From positions 1-64,000 of the forward strand of contig NZ_VIAR01000015.1 of NCBI RefSeq assembly GCF_006546625.1: a stretch of DNA of 64,000 nt, in the 5' to 3' direction. This document shows positions 27,746 to 35,640 of the stretch, piece by piece. Within the stretch, counting starts at the first letter, position 1. The number at the start of each line of letters is the position of its first letter. The translations under genes were made by a program, and so were the position numbers. Under the pieces are notes generated by a model, which had not been told where the DNA came from, ran no database searches, and saw only the letters and a list, made by a program, of their open reading frames with translations. Source of the stretch: Haloflavibacter putidus (GTDB lineage: Bacteria > Bacteroidota > Bacteroidia > Flavobacteriales > Flavobacteriaceae).

Positions 27746-29440
27746 TTAATTTCTGGTCAAACGCTTATATTTAATTCGTTTTGGCATTGTTTCGCCACCC
27801 AAACGTTTCTTTTTATTTTCTTCATAATCAGAAAAGCCACCTTCAAAGAAATATACCTGTGAGTCACCTTCAAACGCTAAAATGTGCGTACAAATACGGT
27901 CTAAAAACCAACGGTCGTGCGAAATTACTACTGCACATCCGGCAAAGTTTTCTAAGCCTTCTTCCAAAGCACGAAGTGTGTTAACATCCAAATCGTTAGT
28001 TGGCTCATCCAGTAATAAAACGTTGCCTTCTTCTTTTAGCGTCATAGCCAAATGCAAACGGTTTCTTTCTCCACCAGAAAGCATATTTACTTTTTTATTT
28101 TGTTCGCTTCCGCTAAAATTAAATCGGCTTAGGTAAGCTCTGGAGTTTACTTCACGTCCGCCCATCATTACCAATTCTTGTTCGTCGCTAAAGTTTTGCC
28201 AAATGGTTTTCTCCGGATCAATATCTGCGTGACTTTGATCTACGTAAGCTATTTTTGCGGTCTCCCCTACTTTAAACTCGCCTTTATCTGGCGTTTCTTC
28301 GCCCATTATCATTTTAAAAATGGTGGTTTTTCCGGCGCCGTTAGGACCAATAACCCCAACAATACCGGCTTGTGGCAATTTAAAGTTAAGATCTTCGTAC
28401 AATAATTTGTCGCCAAAAGCTTTGCTTACGCCATTGGCCTCAATAACGTTGGTACCCAAACGCGGACCGTTGGGAATATAAATTTCCAACTTCTCATCCA
28501 TTTGTTTTTGGTCTTGGTTAAGCAACTTATCGTAGTTATTTAAACGTGCTTTTTGTTTAGATTGGCGACCTTTGGGAGCCATTTTTACCCATTCTAATTC
28601 CCGCTCCAAAGTTTTTTGACGTTTAGAAGCAGCTTTCTGCTCTTGCGCCATTCGTTTAGATTTTTGTTCTAACCAAGAAGAGTAATTTCCTTTCCACGGG
28701 ATGCCCTCGCCGCGGTCTAATTCTAAAATCCAACCGGCCGCATTATCCAAGAAATAACGGTCGTGGGTTACGGCAATTACGGTTCCTTTATATTGCTGTA
28801 AATGGTGTTCTAACCAATGTACCGACTCTGCATCTAGGTGGTTGGTTGGCTCATCCAGCAACAACACATCGGGTTCCTGCAATAACAAGCGGCAAAGTGC
28901 CACTCGTCTACGTTCTCCCCCAGAAAGTACGCTTATCTTTTTATCAGAGTCTGGGGTGCGCAACGCATCCATCGCAATTTCTAATTTCGTATCTATTTCC
29001 CACGCGTTGGTAGCATCTATTTTATCTTGCAAAACAGCCTGGCGATCCATTAATTTTTGCATTTTATCGGCATCCTCATAAACTTCCGGCAAACCAAACT
29101 GATCGTTTATCTTGTTGTATTCGTCCAAGACTTCTACCGTTTCGCTTACCCCTTCTTTTACCACTTCCAACACGGTTTTATCTTCGTCTAATTTGGGTTC
29201 TTGCTCCAACATTCCAACCGAATATTCTTTCGAAAAAACCACATCGCCTTGGTAGTTTTTCTCTTTTCCTGCAATAATATTCAGCAAGGTAGATTTTCCT
29301 GAGCCGTTAAGCCCCAAAATACCAATTTTAGCCCCATAGAAGAAGCTTAAATAAATGTTTTTCAACACCGGGGTATTGGCGTTTTTGTAGGTTTTTGTAA
29401 CTCCAGACATGGAGAAAATCACTTTTTTATCGTCTGCCAT
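27746..29440 (-). CDS. ettA: Energy-dependent translational throttle protein EttA (ABC-F)
   Basis: 564 residues, two ABC ATPase cassettes without membrane segments. Walker A motifs are GLNGSGKS and GPNGAGKT; signature motifs are LSGGERRRVALC and LSGGERNRLHLAM; Walker B motifs are LLLDEPTNHLD and LLLDEPTNDLD. The EttA-type arm and linker lie between them (RMAQEQKAASKRQKTLEREL). EttA binds the ribosomal E site and senses ATP/ADP ratio. Length and the C-terminal GGFSDYEENKKKR agree with EttA rather than other ABC-F proteins. Confidence 0.93.
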   Translation of the reverse strand: MADDKKVIFSMSGVTKTYKNANTPVLKNIYLSFFYGAKIGILGLNGSGKSTLLNIIAGKEKNYQGDVVFSKEYSVGMLEQEPKLDEDKTVLEVVKEGVSETVEVLDEYNKINDQFGLPEVYEDADKMQKLMDRQAVLQDKIDATNAWEIDTKLEIAMDALRTPDSDKKISVLSGGERRRVALCRLLLQEPDVLLLDEPTNHLDAESVHWLEHHLQQYKGTVIAVTHDRYFLDNAAGWILELDRGEGIPWKGNYSSWLEQKSKRMAQEQKAASKRQKTLERELEWVKMAPKGRQSKQKARLNNYDKLLNQDQKQMDEKLEIYIPNGPRLGTNVIEANGVSKAFGDKLLYEDLNFKLPQAGIVGVIGPNGAGKTTIFKMIMGEETPDKGEFKVGETAKIAYVDQSHADIDPEKTIWQNFSDEQELVMMGGREVNSRAYLSRFNFSGSEQNKKVNMLSGGERNRLHLAMTLKEEGNVLLLDEPTNDLDVNTLRALEEGLENFAGCAVVISHDRWFLDRICTHILAFEGDSQVYFFEGGFSDYEENKKKRLGGETMPKRIKYKRLTRN

Positions 29441-29629
29441 TTTTATTGTTTTTAAAATTAATTTGGGCGTTTCCCCCGCACAAAAAAAGTGCAGGGGCCG
29501 CGCTATTCGCTATATCTTTTTATTTTTTGAAAAAGACAAAAAACAAAAAGGATGCCGCTACTATCGCTAACGCAAATATCTGAAAAATAATAATGGTAAA
29601 GTATTAAAAGTCCTTAGAAAAACATTGCG

Positions 29630-29637
29630 TATTTTTG
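29630..29637 (+). promoter_or_regulatory. -7 promoter element (TATTTTTG) of the thioredoxin-like gene
   Basis: Fits TAnnTTTG and precedes the ATG at 29663 by 25 bp. The in-frame upstream start (29642) would leave no leader. Confidence 0.45.
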
Positions 29638-29662
29638 AAGCTTGGTTAAGCAATCAGATACG

Positions 29663-29980
29663 ATGGAAAAACAAGAAAATAAACAAACAGAAAACGGCCT
29701 AAAATTGCTATATTTTTCAGCAAAAAACTGTAGCGTTTGTAAAAGTCTTCGTCCAAAAATCAAGCAAGAACTAGCAGAAAAATATCCCAAAATAAGCTTT
29801 ACCGAAATACCGGTAGAAAAACACCCAGATTTAACCGCTAGTTATATGGTATTTAATGCGCCCACTATTTTGCTGCTTATAGACGGAAAAGAATTTCTTA
29901 GAAAAGGTGGCAATCTGAGTTTACAGGTGTTTTTTAAAGAAATAAACCGACTTTATGATTTATATTTGAATGATCATTAA
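29663..29980 (+). CDS. Thioredoxin-fold protein
   Basis: 105 residues from the ATG at 29663. FSAKNCSVCKSLRPKI contains a CSVC active site in place of the usual CGPC, followed by a thioredoxin fold with the cis-proline segment FNAPTILLLIDG at about 70. It lacks a signal peptide, so it is probably a cytoplasmic thiol-disulfide protein. The last codons lie inside a 24-bp direct repeat whose second copy is 470 bp downstream. Confidence 0.85.
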   Translation: MEKQENKQTENGLKLLYFSAKNCSVCKSLRPKIKQELAEKYPKISFTEIPVEKHPDLTASYMVFNAPTILLLIDGKEFLRKGGNLSLQVFFKEINRLYDLYLNDH

Positions 29981-29984
29981 TGGT
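29961..29984 (+). repeat. 24-bp direct repeat, left copy
   Basis: Begins TATATTTGAATGAT and matches 30431-30454 at 22 of 24 positions. It covers the 3' end of the thioredoxin-like gene; the right copy lies before the serine hydrolase gene. Confidence 0.8.
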
Positions 29985-30471
29985 CGATCAAAAAACTTGC
30001 TCTTAAAATTAAAAATTGTAATTTTTAATAAAATTTGTTTGTTCATTTTTTTCATTGCCAAATCCCGAAGCGTCGGGAGAACCAATCCCCAACTCTAGTT
30101 GGGGACTAGGCTTAACCGAACTTTGCTAAAAATTCCCCTCGTTACGGCGCAAACTAAAGGTATTCGCCGGTTTTCAGAAATTTTTAAAGCTCAAAGCTCT
30201 TACTTGTGTCTATTCAATTTTTTACGGCTGGCGCTAGTTTGCTTAACCCTCCACTCATATCATTTTTTTGTGCATTACTCTCGTCATTCTTCCTCGTCGT
30301 ATGCAAGAACTTCGCTTAGGCCTTTAAAAAATAAAAATTGTTAAAGCAAAGTGTCATACTATAAAATCTCTCAAGCCTTTTTGCTATTTTTGACGTGTCA
30401 TTCATTTTAATTAATTTAATCGGACGCAAGTATATTTGAATGATAATTAATGGCCAAACAACGTCGTTTAG
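29981..30471. other. Intergenic segment between 24-bp direct repeats
   Basis: 491 bp. It contains two short palindromes (CCCGAAGCGTCGGGA near 30064 and CCCCAACTCTAGTTGGGGA near 30087). The plus-strand open frame at 30099-30344 has no coding features and is treated as chance. It looks like repeat-derived DNA. Confidence 0.5.
30431..30454 (+). repeat. 24-bp direct repeat, right copy; contains a TATATTTG box
   Basis: Partner of 29961-29984. Its first 8 bases, TATATTTG, fit the -7 consensus and lie 34 bp before the serine hydrolase ATG, so this copy may act as its promoter. Confidence 0.7.
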
Positions 30472-31518
30472 ATGAAAAAAGTAATGAAAATCAGTTCAAA
30501 ACAAATATTTAAAATTTTATTACTTTTAGGTACAATTGTCTCCCTGTATTTTGTTCCTTGGCCAATTGTATTCGCTTGGATAAAACCACTACCAAACACG
30601 GTTCAAGAACAAGTAGATAAAGCTGCAGAATATGGTTTTGACGGTATAATTGTTTGTGTAAATTCAAAAGAAAATAAAACCGAATTTTACACTTCGGGTT
30701 ATAAAAACAGAGAAAACAAAATCCCAGCCGATCCTAATTCATTATTTAAAATTGCCAGTGTTAGCAAATTATACAATGCAGTAGCGGTTGCCAAATTGGC
30801 GCGGGACGGTAAATTATCATTAACCAAAACACTTGCAGACTATTTACCCGAATTGAAAGGTAGAATAGAAAATGCCAATAAAATAACCATAAAAATGATG
30901 GTTCAACATCGCAGCGGCATTCCAGATTTTACTCGCACCCACAATTATTGGGTGCATCCAAAAGAAACTAAAGACGAACAACTTGCTTTGGTTTTAGATA
31001 AACCCGCTAACTTTAAACCAGGTGAAGAGTATGGATATTCTAATACAAATTACTTGTTACTGGGAAGAATAATGAACCGGATTCTTGGTTATAATAAATT
31101 TCAATATATACAAGAGGGAATTTTAAAACCATTAAATCTAAAACATACATTTGGTTCTATCAAAGATGTAAATTTAGAGGAGGTAATGAGCGGATATTAT
31201 ATAGGCTATGATGCCGATTTAAAAACGGATAATGTTGGTTCATTTATAGCAACAGCAGAAGATTTAAGTAAATTTATTCGCGCCTTAAACGATGGCTCAG
31301 TATTTAGAGACAAGAAAGAACAAGCAATATATACGTCTCTCTATGAATATGAACATACCGGTTTAATTCCCGGGTATCAAACTATAGCAAAATACCATAA
31401 AGACCTAGACGTCGTAGTCATACAATTTACAAACACGGTAAATTTTGATGGTTATAATTGGAACATGTCAGAATTAATGTACAACCGAATTGTCAAAATA
31501 TTGAGAAAAGAAAAATAG
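30472..31518 (+). CDS. Serine hydrolase of the beta-lactamase/class C family
   Basis: 348 residues. An N-terminal membrane segment (about 10-37) anchors or exports the protein, and the catalytic domain faces the periplasm. Motifs of the penicillin-binding/class C family are present: S96-V-S-K99 (nucleophile and lysine), Y189-S-N191, and H295-T-G297. Such proteins are peptidases or esterases more often than true beta-lactamases. The right copy of a 24-bp repeat forms its probable promoter. Confidence 0.88.
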   Translation: MKKVMKISSKQIFKILLLLGTIVSLYFVPWPIVFAWIKPLPNTVQEQVDKAAEYGFDGIIVCVNSKENKTEFYTSGYKNRENKIPADPNSLFKIASVSKLYNAVAVAKLARDGKLSLTKTLADYLPELKGRIENANKITIKMMVQHRSGIPDFTRTHNYWVHPKETKDEQLALVLDKPANFKPGEEYGYSNTNYLLLGRIMNRILGYNKFQYIQEGILKPLNLKHTFGSIKDVNLEEVMSGYYIGYDADLKTDNVGSFIATAEDLSKFIRALNDGSVFRDKKEQAIYTSLYEYEHTGLIPGYQTIAKYHKDLDVVVIQFTNTVNFDGYNWNMSELMYNRIVKILRKEK

Positions 31519-31738
31519 ACGCTTCTCCGTTATAATGCATATTTCGAAACTCGCTTTCTAAGCTTAAAAAGTTTTCGACTGCGTTCAAATTGACATTTTT
31601 AATCACTTTGAAACACTGCTTATCAAGTAAATAAATATATTATTTTTTATACAAACCTCTAAAAAATCAAATACTTACAAGCCTTACCTAAATAAAAAAT
31701 AAAGCATTCAACCTATAATAATTTTGTACTTAAAACGA

Positions 31739-31848
31739 TTAATAAATCCCCAGCAGTCGGAGTAAAATTACTAGTTGGTCGCTGTGGTAAGCATTGTGTT
31801 CTATAACCAATCCTATCTCCCGCAATAAAGAATGTTTTTTAGTGCTGG
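31739..31848 (-). pseudogene. 3'-terminal fragment of a dinB-like gene
   Basis: 94 bp (31755-31848) match 32505-32598 with five differences. On the minus strand it reads STKKHSLLREIGLVIEHNAY then HSDQLVILLRLLGIY and a stop. That is the C terminus of a DinB-fold protein, with HSDQ where the other copy has HGGQ. Nothing matching the rest of the gene lies upstream. It sits on the far side of the toxin-antitoxin pair from the longer copy. Confidence 0.75.
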
Positions 31849-31896
31849 TTCTTAACTAAAATCTAAGTATAGAAGAAAAATTAAATAAAAAATCCT

Positions 31897-31904
31897 TATT
31901 TTTG
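31897..31904 (+). promoter_or_regulatory. -7 promoter element (TATTTTTG) of the toxin-antitoxin pair
   Basis: Fits TAnnTTTG; 25 bp before the antitoxin ATG. A very similar TATTTTTGAT box precedes the array toxin-antitoxin pair at 58847. Confidence 0.5.
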
Positions 31905-31929
31905 ATAAAACTGTAATTAATATATTACA

Positions 31930-32166
31930 ATGGATAAAACTGCTCAAATAAAAAGCAACTTGATTGCACGAATAAAAGATTCTGAAGACATTCAGTTCTT
32001 AAAAGCCTTACAGACTATATTTGATACGTCTGAAAAAGCTCTTTATGCGTTATCTCCGGAGCAAGAAGAATCCATTTTAATTGGCAGAAAGCAAATAAAA
32101 AACGGTCAATTCTCTAGTAATGAATCTGTAATTTCGGAAATGAAAGAATGGCTGGTAAAAGAATAA
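31930..32166 (+). CDS. Antitoxin of a RelE/ParE-type module
   Basis: 78 residues. The N-terminal part (KSNLIARIKDSEDIQFLKALQTIF) is followed by SPEQEESILIGRKQIKNGQF and EMKEWLVKE. This matches the small Bacteroidota antitoxins whose C terminus wraps the RelE-fold toxin. The stop overlaps the toxin start by 19 bp, the usual translational coupling. A -7 element lies just upstream. Confidence 0.8.
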   Translation: MDKTAQIKSNLIARIKDSEDIQFLKALQTIFDTSEKALYALSPEQEESILIGRKQIKNGQFSSNESVISEMKEWLVKE

Positions 32167-32444
32167 TCTGGTCGGCTATAGCCAAATCAGAATTAAAAAA
32201 CACACTTGCGTTCTATACTAAAAGAAATAAATCTGCGACATACAGTTTAAAGCTTCTTGCAGAAATAGAAGATTTATTAAAAACCTTGGCCCACAATGAG
32301 TTTATTGGGCGTTTATCTTCCAATAAAAAAACCCGGATAATACCTATAAAAGCCTATTTAATTTTATATGAAATAAAAAAAGATAGTATCCAGATTGTTT
32401 CATTTTGGGATAATCGGCAAGAGGACAAAAAATTTAGATTATAA
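32148..32444 (+). CDS. RelE/ParE-family toxin
   Basis: 98 residues, the size of RelE-superfamily toxins. IIWSAIAKSELKNTLAFYTKRN is the family's N-terminal strand-helix pair, and RIIPIKAYLILYEIKKDSIQIVSFWDNRQ the C-terminal sheet with the conserved D-x-R-Q. RelE toxins cut mRNA on the ribosome while ParE toxins poison gyrase; which applies cannot be told. The pair lies between two copies of a dinB 3' end, suggesting insertion there. Confidence 0.82.
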   Translation: MAGKRIIWSAIAKSELKNTLAFYTKRNKSATYSLKLLAEIEDLLKTLAHNEFIGRLSSNKKTRIIPIKAYLILYEIKKDSIQIVSFWDNRQEDKKFRL

Positions 32445-32482
32445 AATTATATCCAATAAAAGCTCAAGTAAAATAAATAAGA

Positions 32483-32955
32483 CTAGTTTTCGATCACTCC
32501 CAAAAGTCGGAGTAAAATTACTAGTTGACCGCCATGGTAAGCATTGTGCTCTATAACCAATCCTATCTCCCGCAATAAAGAATGTTTTTTAGTGCTGGCT
32601 ACAGGTTGTAATAAATCGGTTTCTTCTTTTTTCAGTAAAGCAATAAGACTTTTTTGGGTTTGTTCAAACTGGTTTTTAAGTTCTTGCCATTCTTTTTCAC
32701 TATCCGGAGCTTTAGATTTCGGCCAATAATCTTCCGGCCAACTTGGTGCCGTATAGTTTTTCTTCGTGCAATAATTTAACAGGTCTTTTTGGGTAATGCA
32801 GATATGATAAATACAGAATACGGCAAGTTTGCCGGACGTATTTCTAATTTATCAAAAGTTATTTTTGGTAAAAGTTTAGAAAGACGCACAAAAGCTTCGC
32901 CTCCGTTCAAATGACTAATCAATTGTTGTTTTATGGCTTTATTATTTTCTGCCAA
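32483..32955 (-). pseudogene. DinB-like gene with a frameshift
   Basis: From a TTG at 32955 the frame reads AENNKAIKQQLISHLNGGEA then FVRLSKLLPK and RPANLPYS before losing frame at about 32805-32820. Homology resumes in another frame with YHICITQKDLLNYC and continues through WPEDYWPKSK to IEHNAYHGGQ and LLRLLGVIEN, stop at 32483. The total length, 473 bp, is not a multiple of three. The DinB fold is a four-helix metal-dependent enzyme superfamily; HNAYH holds a metal ligand. Its 3' end is duplicated at 31739-31848. Confidence 0.8.
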
Positions 32956-32962
32956 TTTACTT

Positions 32963-33145
32963 TTACACCCTTCCTTTTAGCGCATTAAAAACCCAAGCAA
33001 TAGCAAAAAATCCAATGCCTACCGCTGCAAAACCATAACCTGCTACTTCGTTATATCTAAAAGCGCCTAAAGCTATAAGGGCAACCCCAACTACAATCAT
33101 TATAAAAGTAGCCCAAGCCAGTACGGTATTTTTATTCATTGCCAT
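32963..33145 (-). CDS. Small membrane protein, CAL67264 family
   Basis: 60 residues with two membrane segments (TFIMIVVGVALIALGAF and GFAAVGIGFFAIAWVF). The sequence matches a short flavobacterial membrane protein family catalogued as CAL67264; no function is known. It ends 7 bp before the broken dinB gene on the same strand. Confidence 0.8.
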   Translation of the reverse strand: MAMNKNTVLAWATFIMIVVGVALIALGAFRYNEVAGYGFAAVGIGFFAIAWVFNALKGRV

Positions 33146-33309
33146 AAGTTTGTTTTAGGAATTTGGATTTACAAAAATACAATCAATTTCTACAATAATC
33201 CAATTTTATAGCTGCACTTTAGCAGGAATAAAGGTGTATTTTTTGTATTTTCGTCGCCATTGCGTTGGTTTTTTACAATGCCAAAGTACTAATCTTATAA
33301 TTTTAATGC

Positions 33310-34938
33310 ATGGATATAAAATTCAATAAAAACGAAGATTACAATAAATTACTGGTAGCAGACCTTAACAGTAAGCTTAAAAAAGTAAAGTTGGGCGGTG
33401 GCGAAAAACGCATCGAAAAACACCACGATAAAGGTAAAATGACCGCCCGCGAACGCATAGATTTCTTGGTAGACGACCCAAAAGATACTATAGAAATTGG
33501 TGCTTTTGCAGGAGATGGAATGTACGAAGAACATGGCGGTTGCCCCAGCGGCGGCGTTGTAGTAAAAATAGGAAAAGTTTCCGGCCAACAGGTAATTGTG
33601 GTTGCCAACGATGCAACGGTAAAAGCCGGCGCTTGGTTTCCTATTACCGGTAAGAAAAACTTACGCGCGCAAGAAATTTCTATAGAAAATCGCTTACCAA
33701 TTATTTATTTGGTAGATAGCGCGGGGGTTTATTTGCCTATGCAAGACGAGATTTTTCCGGATAAAGAGCATTTTGGTCGTATTTTTAGAAACAATGCGGT
33801 AATGAGCAGTATGGGCATAACCCAAATTGCAGCTGTTATGGGAAGTTGTGTTGCCGGCGGCGCTTACTTACCCATTATGAGTGACGAAGCCCTTATTGTA
33901 GAAAAAACAGGAAGTATTTTTCTTGCCGGAAGTTATTTGGTAAAAGCGGCCATTGGCGAAAGCATCGATAACGAAACGCTTGGCGGGGCAACCACTCACT
34001 CTGAAATTAGTGGCGTGACAGATTATAAAGCAAAAGACGATAAAGATGCGCTGACAAAAATTCAGAATATTATGGATAAAATCGGGGCACCGGAATCTGC
34101 CGGTTTTAACCGAAAAAAATCCGTAAAGCCAAAATTAAATCCCGATGAAATTTTTGGTCATTTACCGGCAAAACGCAGCGATCAATACGATATGATGGAA
34201 ATCATTAATAGGCTGGTAGATAACTCTGATTTTGAAGAATATAAAGCCGGTTATGGTAAAACCATTTTAACCGGATATGCAAGAATAGACGGTTGGGCTG
34301 TAGGAATTGTAGCCAACCAACGTAAAATTGTAAAAACCAAGAAAGGAGAAATGCAATTTGGCGGGGTAATCTATTCAGATTCTGCAGATAAAGCCACGCG
34401 TTTCATTGCCAATTGTAACCAAAAGAAAATTCCCTTGGTGTTTTTACAAGACGTTACCGGGTTTATGGTTGGTAGCAAAAGTGAGCACGGCGGTATTATA
34501 AAAGACGGCGCAAAAATGGTAAATGCAGTAAGTAACTCTGTAGTGCCAAAATTTACGATAGTAATAGGAAATTCTTACGGCGCGGGCAATTACGCTATGT
34601 GCGGAAAAGCTTACGATCCAAGATTAATCGTAGCTTGGCCAAGTGCAGAATTGGCGGTAATGAGCGGTAATTCTGCCGCAAAAGTTTTGTTACAAATAGA
34701 AACCGCTTCCTTAAAGAAAAAAGGAGAAACCATCACCGAAGAAAAAGAAAAAGAATTATACGATAAAATCAAAGCTGGTTATGACGAGCAAATAAGTCCG
34801 TATTATGCAGCAGCCCGAATTTGGACAGACGCCATTATCAATCCGTTAGACACCAGAAAATGGATTTCTAAGGGAATTGAAGCCGCAGACCACGCTCCAA
34901 TTGAAAAAGATTTTAATATGGGCGTTTTACAAACTTGA
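33310..34938 (+). CDS. Acyl-CoA carboxylase, carboxyltransferase (beta) subunit
   Basis: 542 residues, the size of methylcrotonyl- or propionyl-CoA carboxylase beta chains. The N-terminal half has KMTARERIDFLVDD, GGCPSGGVVVKIGKVSG and VDSAGVYLPMQDEIFPD. The C-terminal half has FLQDVTGFMVGSKSEHGGII and GNSYGAGNYAMCGKAYDP, the acyl-CoA and carboxybiotin pockets. It transfers CO2 from biotin to an acyl-CoA. No biotin-carrying subunit lies nearby. Length and motifs favour the methylcrotonyl type, but the substrate is not certain. Confidence 0.92.
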   Translation: MDIKFNKNEDYNKLLVADLNSKLKKVKLGGGEKRIEKHHDKGKMTARERIDFLVDDPKDTIEIGAFAGDGMYEEHGGCPSGGVVVKIGKVSGQQVIVVANDATVKAGAWFPITGKKNLRAQEISIENRLPIIYLVDSAGVYLPMQDEIFPDKEHFGRIFRNNAVMSSMGITQIAAVMGSCVAGGAYLPIMSDEALIVEKTGSIFLAGSYLVKAAIGESIDNETLGGATTHSEISGVTDYKAKDDKDALTKIQNIMDKIGAPESAGFNRKKSVKPKLNPDEIFGHLPAKRSDQYDMMEIINRLVDNSDFEEYKAGYGKTILTGYARIDGWAVGIVANQRKIVKTKKGEMQFGGVIYSDSADKATRFIANCNQKKIPLVFLQDVTGFMVGSKSEHGGIIKDGAKMVNAVSNSVVPKFTIVIGNSYGAGNYAMCGKAYDPRLIVAWPSAELAVMSGNSAAKVLLQIETASLKKKGETITEEKEKELYDKIKAGYDEQISPYYAAARIWTDAIINPLDTRKWISKGIEAADHAPIEKDFNMGVLQT

Positions 34939-34959
34939 TTTTAAATAGAGTTTTGTTAA

Positions 34960-35005
34960 AACAAGCGTTTTAAAATAGTACATAAAACTTTTTAAAACGC
35001 TTGTT
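34960..35005. terminator. Long perfect hairpin after the carboxylase gene
   Basis: AACAAGCGTTTTAAAA (34960-34975) pairs perfectly over 16 bp with TTTTAAAACGCTTGTT (34990-35005). There is no T run beyond the stem, so termination is likely but not classical. Confidence 0.6.
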
Positions 35006-35021
35006 ATAATTTACAAAGAGA

Positions 35022-35630
35022 ATGAAAAATTTATTTTTAGCATTTATAATTTTATCGCTTGTAGGTTGTAACGAGCAAACCAATCATAACTTAAAAGACC
35101 TCAACTTTTATATTGAAAGTTATAAAGATTTAGACAGCTTAGAGGTTTCTGATGTTAGTAATTACGAACAATACCGTTTAACAGATTTTGAAGATCCTTA
35201 TTTATCGCTAGACTTTAAACGCAAAATAAATGATCTTTATACAGTGGTATTTTATGCAGGAGAAAAAAAATATATCAAGCGTTTATGGTTAGACGGCAAT
35301 CAACCGGTTATAAGTGTAAACTTTGATAAAAGTATAGAAATTGACAGCGTTAAGAATTCTTCTCTTTATTATCAAGTATCAGATTATAGCAAAAAACTAG
35401 GTAGACTGTACGAAAGCAAAACCGATGATGAAAGCATCAATGCTTTTTTACTGGCAGAAATAGAAAAGCACATAAATTCACCCTTTTCTTTTTCTGTAGC
35501 TCAAATTTATAAGTTTCGGAATAAAAATGATACCCGGCAATTAAAAAAATTACAGGACCTATTGGCCAAGCAACCGGACAGCTTGCACCGTCACAGCCTA
35601 TATCAATCCATTAAAAAAGATTTACCGTAA
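35022..35630 (+). CDS. Lipoprotein of unknown function
   Basis: 202 residues. Lipoprotein signal MKNLFLAFIILSLVGC (lipobox SLVGC, Cys16). The mature protein is Lys-, Asp- and Ser-rich with no motif recognised. It ends 10 bp before the M1 peptidase gene and is probably co-transcribed with it, so both may act at the cell envelope. Confidence 0.75.
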   Translation: MKNLFLAFIILSLVGCNEQTNHNLKDLNFYIESYKDLDSLEVSDVSNYEQYRLTDFEDPYLSLDFKRKINDLYTVVFYAGEKKYIKRLWLDGNQPVISVNFDKSIEIDSVKNSSLYYQVSDYSKKLGRLYESKTDDESINAFLLAEIEKHINSPFSFSVAQIYKFRNKNDTRQLKKLQDLLAKQPDSLHRHSLYQSIKKDLP

Positions 35631-35640
35631 AAAATTTTCT

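Larger units (their letters stand above)
31519..31929. other. Intergenic region with a dinB 3'-end fragment
   Basis: 411 bp. The only recognisable contents are the minus-strand gene fragment at 31739-31848 and a TATTTTTG box (31897-31904) in front of the antitoxin gene. Confidence 0.6.

Noticed and set aside
30099..30344. Plus-strand open frame of 81 codons before the serine hydrolase
   Set aside because: Lies between 24-bp direct repeats in repeat-derived DNA, odd composition, no domain or promoter.
32544..32729. Plus-strand frame of 61 codons
   Set aside because: Antisense to the broken dinB-like gene, whose homology is clear on the minus strand.
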